Part shown: piece by piece, positions 43,674 through 53,600 of the stretch
Layout: each line of letters starts with the position of its first letter
How positions within the stretch are numbered: position 1 is the stretch's first letter
Assembly (NCBI RefSeq): GCF_900091515.1
Contig: NZ_LT607410.1
Span: 2,108,001 to 2,172,000, forward strand
Reading direction: 5' to 3'
Source: Micromonospora purpureochromogenes
GTDB taxonomy: Bacteria; Actinomycetota; Actinomycetes; Mycobacteriales; Micromonosporaceae
DNA length: 64,000 bases
Notes under the pieces: generated by a model
Databases searched by the model: none
What the model was told of the DNA's origin: nothing
What the model saw: only the letters and a program-made list of their open reading frames with translations
Translations under genes and position numbers: made by a program

Positions 43674-45782
43674 ATGCGCAGACTCCTGCGTCCCGTCCTC
43701 GGCGCGGCCACCGCCGTCCTCGCCGTCATCGCCTGCACCGCCCCCGCCACCCCGGCGTCCGCCGCCGACGCCCCGTACGACGTGCTGGTCTTCTCCAAGA
43801 CCGCCGGGTTCCGGCACGACTCCATCGCCGTCGGCACCCAGGCCATCCGCGACCTGGGCGCGGCCAACAGCTTCACCGTCACCGCCACCGAGGACGCCGC
43901 CGCGTTCACCACCGGCAACCTGGCCCAGTACGAGGCGGTGGTCTTCCTCAACACCACCGGCGACGTGCTCAACGCCAGCCAGCAGACCGCCTTCGAGTCG
44001 TACATCGGCTCCGGCGGCGGGTACGTCGGCGTGCACGCCGCCGCCGACACCGAGTACGGCTGGTCGTTCTACGGCAACCTGGTCGGGGCGTACTTCGCCT
44101 CGCACCCGGCCATCCAGCAGGCCAACGTCAAGGTGGAGAACCGGGCGCACCCGGCCAGCGCGCACCTGCCGCAGACCTGGACCCGCACCGACGAGTGGTA
44201 CAACTACCAGACCAACGCCCGCTCCACCGCCCGGGTGCTGGCCACCCTGGACGAGTCGTCGTACTCCGGTGGCGGGATGGGCGCGGATCATCCGCACTCC
44301 TGGTGCAAGACCTACAGCGGCGGCCGGTCCTTCTACACCGGCGGTGGGCACACCCAGGCGTCGTACGCCGAACCGGCGTTCCGGGCCCACCTGCTCGGCG
44401 GCATCCGCTACGCGGCCGGCCGCGCCAAGGCCGACTGCCGGCCGGAGACCGGCTACACCACCCTCTACAACGGTTCCACCACCGGCTGGTCGCAGGCCGG
44501 ACCGGGCAGCTTCACCAATGCCGACGCCACGCTCACCTCGGTCGGCGGGATGGGCCTCTACTGGTACAGCGCGAAGCAGTTCACCAACTACTCGCTCAAG
44601 CTGGACTGGCGGCTCGCCGGCGACGACAACTCCGGGGTCTTCATCGGCTTCCCGCCGTCGACCGACCCCTGGTCCGCGGTCAACAACGGCTACGAGATCC
44701 AGATCGACGCCACCGACGCGGTCGACCGCACCACCGGCGCGGTCTACACCTTCAAGTCCGCCGACATCGCCGCCCGGGACGCGGCGCTGAACCCGCCGGG
44801 CGAGTGGAACACCTACGAGCTGCTGGTCGAGGGCGAGCGGCTCCAGGTCTTCCTCAACGGCGTGAAGATCAACGACTTCACCAACACCAACCCGGTCCGT
44901 TCGCTCGCCGGGCACATCGGCCTGCAGAACCACGGCACCGGCGACGACGCGTCGTTCCGCAACGTCCGGATCAAGGAACTCGGCTCCACCCCACCGGGCG
45001 GCAACACCACCATCCAGGCCGAGGCGTTCAGCTCGGCCAGCGGGGTCACCCCGTTCACCAAGGCCGGCGCGAACGGCGGGCAGACCCTCGGCTACATCGA
45101 CCCGGGTGACTGGTCGGCGTACAACGGGGTGGACCTGACCGGGGTGACGTCCTTCAAGGCGCGGGTCGTCTCCGGCGGTCCCGGCGGCACCATCGGAGTG
45201 CGTACCGGCTCCACCACCGGTACCGTCCTCGGCTCGGTCGCGGTGCCCAACACCGGGAGCTGGACGACGTACGCCGACGTCACCACCGCCCTGACCGGGG
45301 TGCCGTCCGGCACCCAGAACCTGTACCTGACCTACACCGGCACCGGCACCGGGCTCTTCGACGTCGACGACTTCACCCTGGTCCGGGGCGGCGCCACCGG
45401 CGGCACCGGACCGATCAAGGGCCTCGCCGGCAAGTGCCTGGACGTCCGCAGCAGCGGCACCGCCGACGGCACGCAGATCCAGCTCTACACCTGCAACGGC
45501 ACCGCGGCGCAGACCTGGACGGTGGCGCCGAACTCGACGATCAGGGCGCTGGGCAAGTGCCTGGACGTCTCCGGTGGCGGCTCCGCCGACGGGACCAAGA
45601 TCCAGCTCTGGACCTGCAACGGCAGCGGCGCCCAGAACTGGTCGGCCCAGGCCGACGGGTCGCTGCGCAACCCGCAGTCCGGCAAGTGCCTGGACGTCTC
45701 GGGCAACAACTCCGCCGACAGCACCCCGGTCCAGCTCTGGACCTGCAACGGCGCCGCCAACCAGAAGTGGACCCTGCCCTGA
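43674..45782 (+). CDS. secreted ThuA / DUF1080 / CBM6 / ricin-lectin protein
   Basis: A 702-residue exported multidomain protein. Signal peptide to about residue 31; ThuA-like class-I-amidotransferase-fold domain (about 35-265: VLVFSKTAGFRHDSI, GGGYVGVHAAADTEYGW, DHPHSWCKTYSGGRSFYTGGGH); DUF1080, the 3-keto-disaccharide hydrolase domain (about 270-445: TTLYNGSTTGWSQAG, NSGVFIGFPP, NNGYEIQIDATD, IGLQNHG); a CBM6-like domain (about 452-570); and a ricin-B trefoil (about 577-702). It follows the dehydrogenase gene by 74 nt. Together they suggest oxidation of a glycoside to a 3-keto sugar and its hydrolysis outside the cell. Confidence 0.92.
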   Translation: MRRLLRPVLGAATAVLAVIACTAPATPASAADAPYDVLVFSKTAGFRHDSIAVGTQAIRDLGAANSFTVTATEDAAAFTTGNLAQYEAVVFLNTTGDVLNASQQTAFESYIGSGGGYVGVHAAADTEYGWSFYGNLVGAYFASHPAIQQANVKVENRAHPASAHLPQTWTRTDEWYNYQTNARSTARVLATLDESSYSGGGMGADHPHSWCKTYSGGRSFYTGGGHTQASYAEPAFRAHLLGGIRYAAGRAKADCRPETGYTTLYNGSTTGWSQAGPGSFTNADATLTSVGGMGLYWYSAKQFTNYSLKLDWRLAGDDNSGVFIGFPPSTDPWSAVNNGYEIQIDATDAVDRTTGAVYTFKSADIAARDAALNPPGEWNTYELLVEGERLQVFLNGVKINDFTNTNPVRSLAGHIGLQNHGTGDDASFRNVRIKELGSTPPGGNTTIQAEAFSSASGVTPFTKAGANGGQTLGYIDPGDWSAYNGVDLTGVTSFKARVVSGGPGGTIGVRTGSTTGTVLGSVAVPNTGSWTTYADVTTALTGVPSGTQNLYLTYTGTGTGLFDVDDFTLVRGGATGGTGPIKGLAGKCLDVRSSGTADGTQIQLYTCNGTAAQTWTVAPNSTIRALGKCLDVSGGGSADGTKIQLWTCNGSGAQNWSAQADGSLRNPQSGKCLDVSGNNSADSTPVQLWTCNGAANQKWTLP
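45411..45782 (+). repeat. ricin-lectin module duplicated from 43231-43599
   Basis: The last 370 bp of this gene and of the preceding one are nearly identical at DNA level, including long perfect stretches around 43321-43440 and 45501-45620, while the upstream domains differ. This points to recent duplication or gene conversion of the lectin module. Confidence 0.85.
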
Positions 45783-45826
45783 CCCACTGACCGCGCCGGC
45801 CACCGCGCCGGCCCGTTCGACACCGA

Positions 45827-45857
45827 CACCGCCGGGGTGCCACGCACCCCGGCGGTG
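45827..45857 (+). terminator. hairpin terminator after ThuA-DUF1080 gene
   Basis: Perfect 13-bp stem, 45827-45839 with 45845-45857, loop CCACG, 44 nt after the stop codon. Confidence 0.85.
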
Positions 45858-45883
45858 CCGCGTCCGGGGCCGGGCGGCTGCCG

Positions 45884-45889
45884 TACCTT
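45884..45889 (+). promoter_or_regulatory. candidate -10 box, leaderless histidine kinase mRNA
   Basis: TACCTT ends 6 nt before ATG 45896 and no ribosome site is present, as expected for a leaderless transcript. Confidence 0.45.
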
Positions 45890-45895
45890 GACCGC

Positions 45896-46843
45896 ATGGG
45901 ACGGCTCGCGGAGTGGCGCCGGATCGCGCGGGCGCACCCGGCGGTCACCGACGCGCTGCTGGCCGCCGGGCTCTTCGTGGCCAGCCTGCTGCCGGTGAAC
46001 CCGCCCGGGGCGCCGCTCAGCCTCGCCGCCGTGCTGCTCGCCGCCATCGGCTCCGGGGCGCTCGCGGTGCGCCGCCGCCATCCGCTGCCGGTGCTCGCCC
46101 TGACCACCGTCAGCGTGGTGCTCGCGCAGCTCGCCGGGGTCGCCCGGGGGCCCATGGTGCTCACCGTGGCGATCGCCGCGTACACCGTCGCCAGCCGCGC
46201 CGAAAGGCGGACCGCCGCCGTGGCCGGTCTGGTCGGCGCCCTCGCCGTCGGCGCGGCGGCGATCGCCACGCTCGGCGTGTCCGGGCTGGACCCGGCGGTG
46301 GTGGTGCTGCTGCTCTGGTTCGGCGTCGCGGTGGCCTTCGGCGACGCGGTGCGCAGCCGGCGGGCGTACGTGGCGGTGCTGGCGGAGCGGGCCCGGCGCG
46401 CCGAGCAGACCGTGCGGCCGGAGGAGACCGGCGCACCCACCGACCCGGCGCCCAGCCTGAACCGGCTGGACGCGCTGGTCGAGGGGTTCAGCACCGGCCA
46501 GCCGGTGCGCTGGACGGTGGCCGGCCAGCCCCGCCCGCTGCCCACCGAGGTGGACGTCGCGGCGTACCGGATCATCCAGGAGTCGCTGACCAACGCGCAC
46601 CGGCACGCGCCGGGCGCGGCGGTGGCGGTCCGGCTGCGCTACGACCCCGACGGCGTCGCCATCGAGGTACGCGACGTCGGCGCCGAGACGTCACCGTCGC
46701 CCGGACCGAGCGCCGGGCTCGGCCTGCTCGGCATGCGCGAGCGGGTCGAGGCGGTCGGCGGCACCTTCACCGCCGGCCCCCGCCCGGACGGCGGCTGGTC
46801 GGTGCGCGCCGAGCTGCCCGCCGCCGAGGAGCAGGCCGAGTGA
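45896..46843 (+). CDS. histidine-kinase-like protein lacking the DHp domain
   Basis: A 315-residue membrane protein related to NarL-type histidine kinases. The N-terminal five to six helices (about 15-155) and the C-terminal HATPase part (RIIQESLTNAHRHAPGAAVAV, IEVRDVG, GLGLLGMRERVEAVGGTF) are intact. Between them, where a HisKA_3 dimerisation and phospho-acceptor domain of some 70-100 residues belongs (with an ERxRIARELHD-like box), only a short linker is found (EQTVRPEETGAPTDPAPSLNRLDALVEG). No response regulator follows. It is either a decayed kinase or a signalling ATPase with another output. Confidence 0.85.
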   Translation: MGRLAEWRRIARAHPAVTDALLAAGLFVASLLPVNPPGAPLSLAAVLLAAIGSGALAVRRRHPLPVLALTTVSVVLAQLAGVARGPMVLTVAIAAYTVASRAERRTAAVAGLVGALAVGAAAIATLGVSGLDPAVVVLLLWFGVAVAFGDAVRSRRAYVAVLAERARRAEQTVRPEETGAPTDPAPSLNRLDALVEGFSTGQPVRWTVAGQPRPLPTEVDVAAYRIIQESLTNAHRHAPGAAVAVRLRYDPDGVAIEVRDVGAETSPSPGPSAGLGLLGMRERVEAVGGTFTAGPRPDGGWSVRAELPAAEEQAE

Positions 46844-46891
46844 CCTTCCCCCGGTCCGTGGCGGGCCCTTCCCAGTCGGTCCCGGCGGTCC

Positions 46892-46897
46892 TAGAGT
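46892..46897 (+). promoter_or_regulatory. candidate -10 box for the isomerase at 47062
   Basis: TAGAGT, a typical actinobacterial -10, lies in the 218-nt gap after the kinase gene, leaving a leader of about 160 nt. No operator-like palindrome is seen in the gap. Confidence 0.4.
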
Positions 46898-47061
46898 GAG
46901 GGCGGCGACCGCGAGGTGGCCGGTGACCCGGCGGGAGGCGCAACCCGTCGGGGCCCAGGTGCGTGCCGCACCCACCGGCGACCCGTGACCGCTTCCGTAC
47001 CGGTGGCCCCTCGCCCCGCCCACGCTCAGGAATCCCCCTCACGACAGGGGAGACAACGACG

Positions 47062-48069
47062 ATGGCGCGACCGATCACGCTCTTCACCGGCCAGTGGGCC
47101 GATCTTCCGTTCGACGAGGTCTGCCGGCTCGCCGCCGAGTGGGGCTACGACGGGCTGGAGATCGCCTGCTGGGGCGACCACTTCGAGGTCGACAAGGCCC
47201 TCGCCGACGACTCGTACGTCGAGCGCAAGCGGGAGACCCTCGCCAAGCACCACCTCAGCGTCCACGCCATCTCCAACCACCTCGTCGGGCAGGCGGTCTG
47301 CGACCACCCGATCGACGAGCGGCACCAGGGCATCCTGCCGGCCCGGATCTGGGGCGACGGCGAACCCGAGGGGGTACGCCGGCGCGCCGCCGAGGAGATG
47401 AAGGACACCGCCCGCGCGGCGGCGAAGCTCGGGGTGAAGACGGTGGTCGGGTTCACCGGCTCGTCCATCTGGCACACCCTGGCGATGTTCCCGCCGGTGC
47501 CGCCGGAGATGATCGAGCGCGGCTACCGGGACTTCGCCGACCGGTGGAACCCCATCCTCGACGTCTTCGACTCCGTCGGGGTCCGTTTCGCCCACGAGGT
47601 GCACCCCAGCGAGATCGCCTACGACTACTGGACGACCCGGCGGGCGCTCGCGGCGATCGGCCACCGGCCGGCGTTCGGGCTCAACTGGGACCCGTCGCAC
47701 TTCGTCTGGCAGGAGCTGGACCCGGTGAACTTCATCCTCGAGTTCGCCGACCGGATCTACCACGTGGACTGCAAGGACGCGAAGGTACGCACCGGCGACG
47801 GGCGGCGTGGCCGGCTCTCGTCCCACCTGCCCTGGGCCGACCTGCGCCGGGGCTGGGACTTCGTCTCCACCGGCCACGGCGACGTGCCGTGGGAGGACTG
47901 CTTCCGGGCGCTCAACGCGATCGGCTACGACGGGCCGATCTCCATCGAGTGGGAGGACGCCGGAATGGACCGGCTGGTCGGCGCGCCGGAGGCGTTGCAG
48001 TTCGTCCGCCGGCTCGCCTTCGACGCCCCCGCGGCGGCGTTCGACGCCGCGTTCAGCAGCAAGGACTGA
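47062..48069 (+). CDS. sugar phosphate isomerase/epimerase
   Basis: A 335-residue cytoplasmic TIM-barrel protein of the AP-endonuclease-2/xylose-isomerase superfamily. It reads [37 protein letters not shown] at the start, then [35 protein letters not shown] (Glu/His ligands), [27 protein letters not shown] and [12 protein letters not shown], all metal-site positions of the family. ATG 47062 follows AGGGGAGAC. Such enzymes commonly accompany Gfo/Idh/MocA dehydrogenases in keto-sugar and inositol pathways; the reaction here is unknown. Confidence 0.92.
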   Translation: MARPITLFTGQWADLPFDEVCRLAAEWGYDGLEIACWGDHFEVDKALADDSYVERKRETLAKHHLSVHAISNHLVGQAVCDHPIDERHQGILPARIWGDGEPEGVRRRAAEEMKDTARAAAKLGVKTVVGFTGSSIWHTLAMFPPVPPEMIERGYRDFADRWNPILDVFDSVGVRFAHEVHPSEIAYDYWTTRRALAAIGHRPAFGLNWDPSHFVWQELDPVNFILEFADRIYHVDCKDAKVRTGDGRRGRLSSHLPWADLRRGWDFVSTGHGDVPWEDCFRALNAIGYDGPISIEWEDAGMDRLVGAPEALQFVRRLAFDAPAAAFDAAFSSKD

Positions 48070-48082
48070 CGCGCCTCGGCCC

Positions 48083-48134
48083 GACCGACCCCTGCCCGAC
48101 CTCCCCGTGAGGCGGGAAGTCCCTGGGGTCGGTC
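48083..48134. terminator. terminator-like hairpin between convergent genes
   Basis: GACCGACCCC (48083-48092) pairs perfectly with GGGGTCGGTC (48125-48134), with a small inner stem, in the 105-nt gap between the convergent isomerase and ROK genes. Confidence 0.65.
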
Positions 48135-48174
48135 AGGCCGCCGGGCCGCGTTCGTGGCGCCGGGGCCGGGCCGG

Positions 48175-49359
48175 TCACTCGGCGGCGAAGGCCCGCTCGC
48201 TGATCAGCCGGGCCGCGCCCACCACGCCGGCCCGCTCGCCGAGGTCGGACAGGACGATCGGCATCGTGCCGGTGGTCAGCGGCGCCGACCGGCGGTAGAC
48301 CACGGCCCGGATCTCGGCCAGCAGGGTGTGCCCGAGGCCGTCCGGGGCGCCGCCGATGATCACGATGCCCGGGTTGACGAAGCTCACCAGCCCGACCAGC
48401 ACCCGGCCCAGCCGGCGGGCGGCGTCGCGCACGACGGCCTGCACCACCGGGTCGCCTCCGGCCGCCGCCCCGGCGACGTCCGCCATGGTCAGGGTGCCGG
48501 TGGTGGCCAGCCGGTCGGCCAGGGCGGGGGAGCGGCCCGACCGCGCCGCGTCGAGCGCCGCGGCGACCAGCCCGGCCTCGCCGCAGTACGCCTCCAGGCA
48601 CCCCGCCTCGCCGCAGGCGCAGCCCGGGCCGTCGTCAGCGAGTCGCAGGTGGGCGATGTCGCCGGCGCCGCTCGTCGCGCCCCGGTGCGGCGCGCCCCGC
48701 AGCACCAGGCCGCAGCCGATCGCGGTGCCGAGCTTGACGTACAGGAAGTCGTCGAAGGTACGGCCGATCCCGGCGTGCTGCTCGCCGAGCGCCATCACGT
48801 TGGCGTCGTTGTCGACCAGCGTCGGACAGCCCAGCTCGGCACCGAGGGTGTCGCGCACCGGAAACCCGTGCCAGCCGGGCAGGGCACCGGGTGCGATCGG
48901 GGTGCCCTCCCGGAAGGCGACCGGCCCCGGCAGGCCGACGCCGACGCCGGTGAGCTGGGCCAGGCCCAGTTCGGCCCGGAGCTTGCCGACGAGTTCCGCG
49001 GCCCGGGCGACCACCGGCCCCGGACCGGACCGGACGTCTGCCGGCTCGCGGAGCTCGGCCAGCACGTTCAGCTCGCCGTCGGTGACGGCGACGGTGAGTC
49101 GGTGCGTGCCGATCACGACGCCGGCGAAGCGGACCGTACCGGCGAGGCGGAGCAGCGACGACCGCCGGCCGCCGCGGGAGGCCGCCGGCCCGGCGGTCTC
49201 GACCAGGCCCAGCTCCACGAGGCGGTCCACCTCCGCGATCAGCCTCGACCGGGACAGGCCCACCGCGTCGCCCAGCTCCACCCGCGACCGCGGGCCGTCG
49301 TCGCGCAGCATTCGCAGCAGTCGTGCCTGGTACGCGTTCTCCGGTCGGACGGGAACCAT
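48175..49359 (-). CDS. ROK-family transcriptional regulator 2
   Basis: A 394-residue repressor paralogous to the one at 24863: winged helix (ARLLRMLRDDGPRSRVELGDAVGLSRSRLIAEVDRLV), sugar-kinase fold with GVGVGLPGPV, DNDANVMALGE, and the zinc motif CACGEAGCLEA. ATG 49359 is chosen over two in-frame GTG codons just upstream because GGAGGT lies 8 nt before it. It lies between the isomerase at 47062 and the secreted sugar genes and is a candidate regulator of either. Its own upstream region lacks the 26-bp palindrome. Confidence 0.93.
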   Translation of the reverse strand: MVPVRPENAYQARLLRMLRDDGPRSRVELGDAVGLSRSRLIAEVDRLVELGLVETAGPAASRGGRRSSLLRLAGTVRFAGVVIGTHRLTVAVTDGELNVLAELREPADVRSGPGPVVARAAELVGKLRAELGLAQLTGVGVGLPGPVAFREGTPIAPGALPGWHGFPVRDTLGAELGCPTLVDNDANVMALGEQHAGIGRTFDDFLYVKLGTAIGCGLVLRGAPHRGATSGAGDIAHLRLADDGPGCACGEAGCLEAYCGEAGLVAAALDAARSGRSPALADRLATTGTLTMADVAGAAAGGDPVVQAVVRDAARRLGRVLVGLVSFVNPGIVIIGGAPDGLGHTLLAEIRAVVYRRSAPLTTGTMPIVLSDLGERAGVVGAARLISERAFAAE

Positions 49360-49411
49360 CGCCACCACCTCCGGCCGGAGTCTTCCACGGCGGTGTTACG
49401 TCTGATGGCGC

Positions 49412-49451
49412 GAGTGGCCGCACCCGGTACGCCGCCCGGGTGCGGCCACTC
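49412..49451 (-). terminator. hairpin terminator after secreted isomerase gene
   Basis: Perfect 16-bp stem, 49412-49427 with 49436-49451, 8-nt loop, 19 nt after the stop of the minus-strand isomerase gene and before the ROK gene. Confidence 0.85.
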
Positions 49452-49469
49452 GATCGACGGTCGGGTCCG

Positions 49470-50543
49470 TCAGCCCCGCAGACCCGACATGTGCTGGTAG
49501 CTCACCTCGGCGTAGCGCAGCGAGCGGCCCGGGTCGGCGCTGCCGCCCGGCGCGTTGTCCTGCTCCCACATCGGGTTGTGGTAGCCCTTCGCACCCATGT
49601 TGCCGAAGAAGGTGCCGTAGTCGATGTCGCCCTGGCCGAGCGGCACCATCTCGTACCCGCTGGTGGTGTCCGGGTTGAACGCGCCGTCCTTGGCGTGGAA
49701 CAGCGGGAACCGGATCGGCTGGGCCGCCACCGTGGCCAGCGGGTCGAAGACGTCGGTCTGCGTCACCCCGTCCGGGTCGGTGTAGCTGCGGAACCGGTGC
49801 TGGGCCACGTGCGCCCAGTAGATGTCCATCTCGAACCAGACGTACTCCGGGTCGGTGAGCCCGATGAAGTACTCCAGCTTCCGGACGCCGGAGGACCGGG
49901 TGGGCCGGCCCAGCTCGTCCAGCGGCCCGCTGTCGAGCAGGAAGTTGTACGCCGCGTCGTGGTTGTGCGTGTAGAGCTTGAGCCCACGGGCGGCGGCCAA
50001 CTGGCCGAGGGTGTTCCACCGGTCGGCCGCCGCGTCCCAGTCGGCCTTGTAGTTGCTGCCGGTCGGGTCGTTGCCGGTGCCGATGTGGGTCATCCCCAGC
50101 GTCTCGGCGATGTCGAGCTGCTGCTCGAACGCGGCGAGGGTGGTGGGGTTGATGGTGCTCGGGATGGAGGCGTGCGAGCCGTTGGCGCGCAGCCCGTTGT
50201 CGTCGAGGATCTTGCGGATCTCGGCGGCGGTGATCTGCCGGCCCAGGATGGAGACGTGCTGGTTGTAGCCGGCGAACTCGACCTCCTTGTAGCCGATCTC
50301 GGCGAGCCGGGCGAGCACCCGCTCGAAGCCGTACGGCACTCCGGTGGCGTCCGGTGCGGCGCCGATCCGGTCCCGGACGCTGTAGAGGATGATGCCGCGC
50401 TTGCCGGTCGGCACGAGCAGTCCGTTGCCGTCGGCTCCGGCGGCGGGCGCCCAGCCGGCGGCCCCGACGGCGGCCGCGCCGGCGACGCCGGCGAAGGCGC
50501 CGAGGATCCGGCGACGGCTCATTCCGTGCTGTCTGTCGTTCAT
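49470..50543 (-). CDS. Tat-exported sugar isomerase/epimerase-like protein
   Basis: A 357-residue xylose-isomerase-like TIM barrel with a twin-arginine signal (MSRRRILGAFAGVAGAAAV), so it acts outside the cytoplasm. After the signal: RGIILYSVRDRIG, LAEIGYKEVEFAGYNQHVSILGR, GTGNDPTGSNYKADWDAAADRWN, LYTHNHDAAYNF, WFEMDIYWAHVAQH, FPLFHAKDGAFN and MVPLGQGDIDYGTFF, giving a likely metal site of Glu, Asp and His. ATG 50543 is 7 codons before the SRRR motif; the second ATG (50522) is the alternative. It follows the ThuA-dehydrogenase fusion gene by 86 nt and is probably in the same operon. Confidence 0.9.
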   Translation of the reverse strand: MNDRQHGMSRRRILGAFAGVAGAAAVGAAGWAPAAGADGNGLLVPTGKRGIILYSVRDRIGAAPDATGVPYGFERVLARLAEIGYKEVEFAGYNQHVSILGRQITAAEIRKILDDNGLRANGSHASIPSTINPTTLAAFEQQLDIAETLGMTHIGTGNDPTGSNYKADWDAAADRWNTLGQLAAARGLKLYTHNHDAAYNFLLDSGPLDELGRPTRSSGVRKLEYFIGLTDPEYVWFEMDIYWAHVAQHRFRSYTDPDGVTQTDVFDPLATVAAQPIRFPLFHAKDGAFNPDTTSGYEMVPLGQGDIDYGTFFGNMGAKGYHNPMWEQDNAPGGSADPGRSLRYAEVSYQHMSGLRG

Positions 50544-50629
50544 CTGCTGCTGCCTCTCTCGCTGCGATGACGGGTGATGGTGCCCAGGGCCGCGGACCGC
50601 CCGGGCGGCGGCCCGCGACCACGGCGGCG

Positions 50630-53600
50630 CTACGGAGCGACGCCGATGCCCTGGCCGGTGAACTCGACCCAGTTGAGGTTGCCGAGGCCGCTGGTCGGGC
50701 CGCCGGGAACGGTGCGGAACACGAGGTAGAGCCGGTGCGTGCCGCCCGGGTCGGTGATCGGCACGCCTGTGCTGGTGAAGGCGTTGTTTCCGGTGGTCGC
50801 GGCGACCGTGGCGGCGGCCAGCAGGGGCCCGGTGGGGGAGTCGAGCCGGAACTCGACGCCGAACCGGGGCTGCCCGGCGGTGGCCGCGCTGCCGCCCGAG
50901 GTACGCAGCGTCACCGACTGCATGTCGTGCAGGTTGACGGTGTTGTTGACCGCGATCCAGTCGCCCGGGTCGAGGCTGCCGCGCTGCTGCCCGCCGCCGG
51001 TGTCGGCGCTGGTCCCGACGGTGGTCCCCGACTCGTCGGTGGCGAACTCGACCTCCTGCCGCTTCGCCTGGACGATCTGCTGGTCGACGGTGGTCAGCGC
51101 CGGTTGGCCGTTCGCGCCGCCGTCGGTGTAGGACGCGCTGACCACGCCGTGGATGTAGCCGCCGTGGGACGCGTCGTCCGGGTCGGTGGGCAGCACCCCG
51201 GAGCAGCCGAACTGGTTGGCCTCGCCGTGGCCGTGCTGGTCGTGGCCCAGGACGAAGGTCACCTCCACCTTGGCGCAGTCGACCGGCCCGTCCTCCGGGT
51301 CGGCGACCGTCACCGACCAGGGGATGTCGTCGCCCCAGCTGAAGAAGCCGCCTTCGAGCGGGGTGTTGACCGTGACGGTCGGCGCGGTGTTGCCGACGGT
51401 GATGGTGGTGTTCGCCGACGCGCTCTTGCCGCTGGAGTCGGTCACCGTCAGCCGAGCGGTGTAGACCCCGTTGGCGGTGTAGGTGTGCGACGGGTTCGGG
51501 TCGACCGAGTCGGTGGTGCCGTTGCCGTCGAAGTCCCAGGCGAACGAGATCGAGTCCGCCGGGTCGGGGTCCTTGGAGCCCTCGCTTGAGAAGGCGACGG
51601 TCAGCGGCGCGATGCCGTTGGTGGGCGTCGCGGTGAGCACGGCGCTCGGCGCCCGCAGCCCCTTGACGTAGCTGAACTTCAGCATCGCCGCGTCCGGGTT
51701 GACGTTGAAGAACCCGTCGCCGTACGTCAGCAGGTAGAAGTTGCCGTCCGCGCCCCACTTCATGTCCATCGGGTTGTCGCAGAGGAACGGCTTGGTTGCT
51801 GTGGTGGGCGCCTGGCCGCAGTTCAGCACATTGTTGATCTTCAGGATGTCGCCCTTGGCGTCGAGCCGGACCTCCTTGAGGGTGTCCCGGGTGAACTCGC
51901 CGAAGAAGACCGCGCCGTCGTAGTACTCGGGGAACTTCGTCTCCGACCTCAGCTCCGGGTCGAAGTCGTAGCGGGCGGCGCCGTGCGGCCCGACGCCGCC
52001 GGTGCCGAGTTCCGGGAAGAGCACCGGGCAGGTCTGCGTCGGCGTCGACAGGTAGGACTCCGGGCACGGGGTGGGCGCCTGGAAGGAGTACCAGAGTTCG
52101 GACTTCTCGACCGTCGGCAGGTCGGTCAGGCCGGTGTTGTGCCGCGAGGTGTTCTTCGGCGTCGCGCAGTCGAAGGGCGCGACCGGGGAGATCGGGCTGG
52201 TGGTCCAGTTCATCTCGATGTACGGCAGGTTCGGCTGCACGCACATCGGCCAGCCGTAGTTCGCCGGCTTGTCGATCACCATCATCCGGCCGGTGCCCGC
52301 CGGCCCCCGGCCGACCGCGGCCGTCGAGGAGTCGGGGGAGTAGTCGGTGACGTACGCGACGTCGTTCTTGTCCAGGGTGATCCGGAACGGGTTGCGCAGC
52401 CCCATCGCGTAGATCTCCGGCCGGGCCTTCTCGGTGCCGGCCGGGAAGAGGTTGCCCGCCGGGACGGTGTACGAGCCGTCCGCCCCCACCGCGACGCGCA
52501 GCACCTTGCCCCGCAGATCGTTGGTGTTGGCGGAGCTGCGCCGGGCGTCCACGAAGGGCGCCTGGTAGACGCCGGTGGCGCTGACCGAGTCGTTGTGCGG
52601 CGAGAAGCCGCCGGAGCCGCCGCCACCGGCCGGGGTGTCGTCCCCGGTGACCAGCCAGAGGTTGTTCTTGGAGTCGAACGCGATGTCGCCGGCCACGTGG
52701 CAGCAGGCGCCCCGGTCCACCGGCACCTGGAGGATCTTCTGCTCCGTGCTCAGGTCCAGCGACGGGGTCTCGCCGTCGACGAACTTGTAGCGGGAGAGCT
52801 GGAAGTAGCCCTTCCACCGGTCCCAGGTCGTGGGGTCGGTGCTGGTGGTCGGCGCGCTCCCGGTCGGAGTGTCCAGCGGGGGCGCGTAGTACAGGTAGAC
52901 CCACTTGTTGGTGGCGAAGTCCCGGTCGATCGCCGGGCCGTACATCCCGTCCTCGCTGTGGGTGTAGACCGGGATCTGGGCCAGCACCGTGCTCTCGTTG
53001 CTCTCCGGGTCGTGCAGGCGTACGCCGCCGCGGCGGTCGGTCTGGATCACCCGCCCGTCGGGGAGCGTGTCGAAGCCGATCGGCTCGTTGACGTTCGGCT
53101 GGGCCCCGATCACCGTCATCTGGTAGTTGGCCAGCACGGTCGCGCCGCAGTCGCCGTCGGTCACGCCGGCCGCCCACTGGATCGCCCCCCCGAGGTGGGC
53201 GCGCAGATCGGTGCTGCCGTAGCTCTCCGGCGTCGCGCCGAGTCCGGTGTAGAAGGAGCGGCCGCCCTGGTAGTCCTTGCACCAGGTGACCGGGTGGTCG
53301 AAGCCCATCGACCCGCCGGCGTACGTCTTCTCGTCCACGGTGGCCAGCACGTGCGACACGCCCCGGACGTTGTCGGCGAAGTTGTACCAGCGGTCGGTGT
53401 GCGCCCACCGTTCCGGCAGCCGCTCCGAGGCCGGGTGCACCCGGTCGGCCACGGTGACGGTGGCCGGGCTCGCCGACGTGGCGGCGCCGGTCGCCCGGGT
53501 GCCAAGGACCTTGTCCAGGAAGGACCAGCCGGGTTCGGCCTCGATGGCCGAGTGGACGCCGACGAAGCCGCCGCCGTCGCGGTAGTACTGCTCGAACGCG

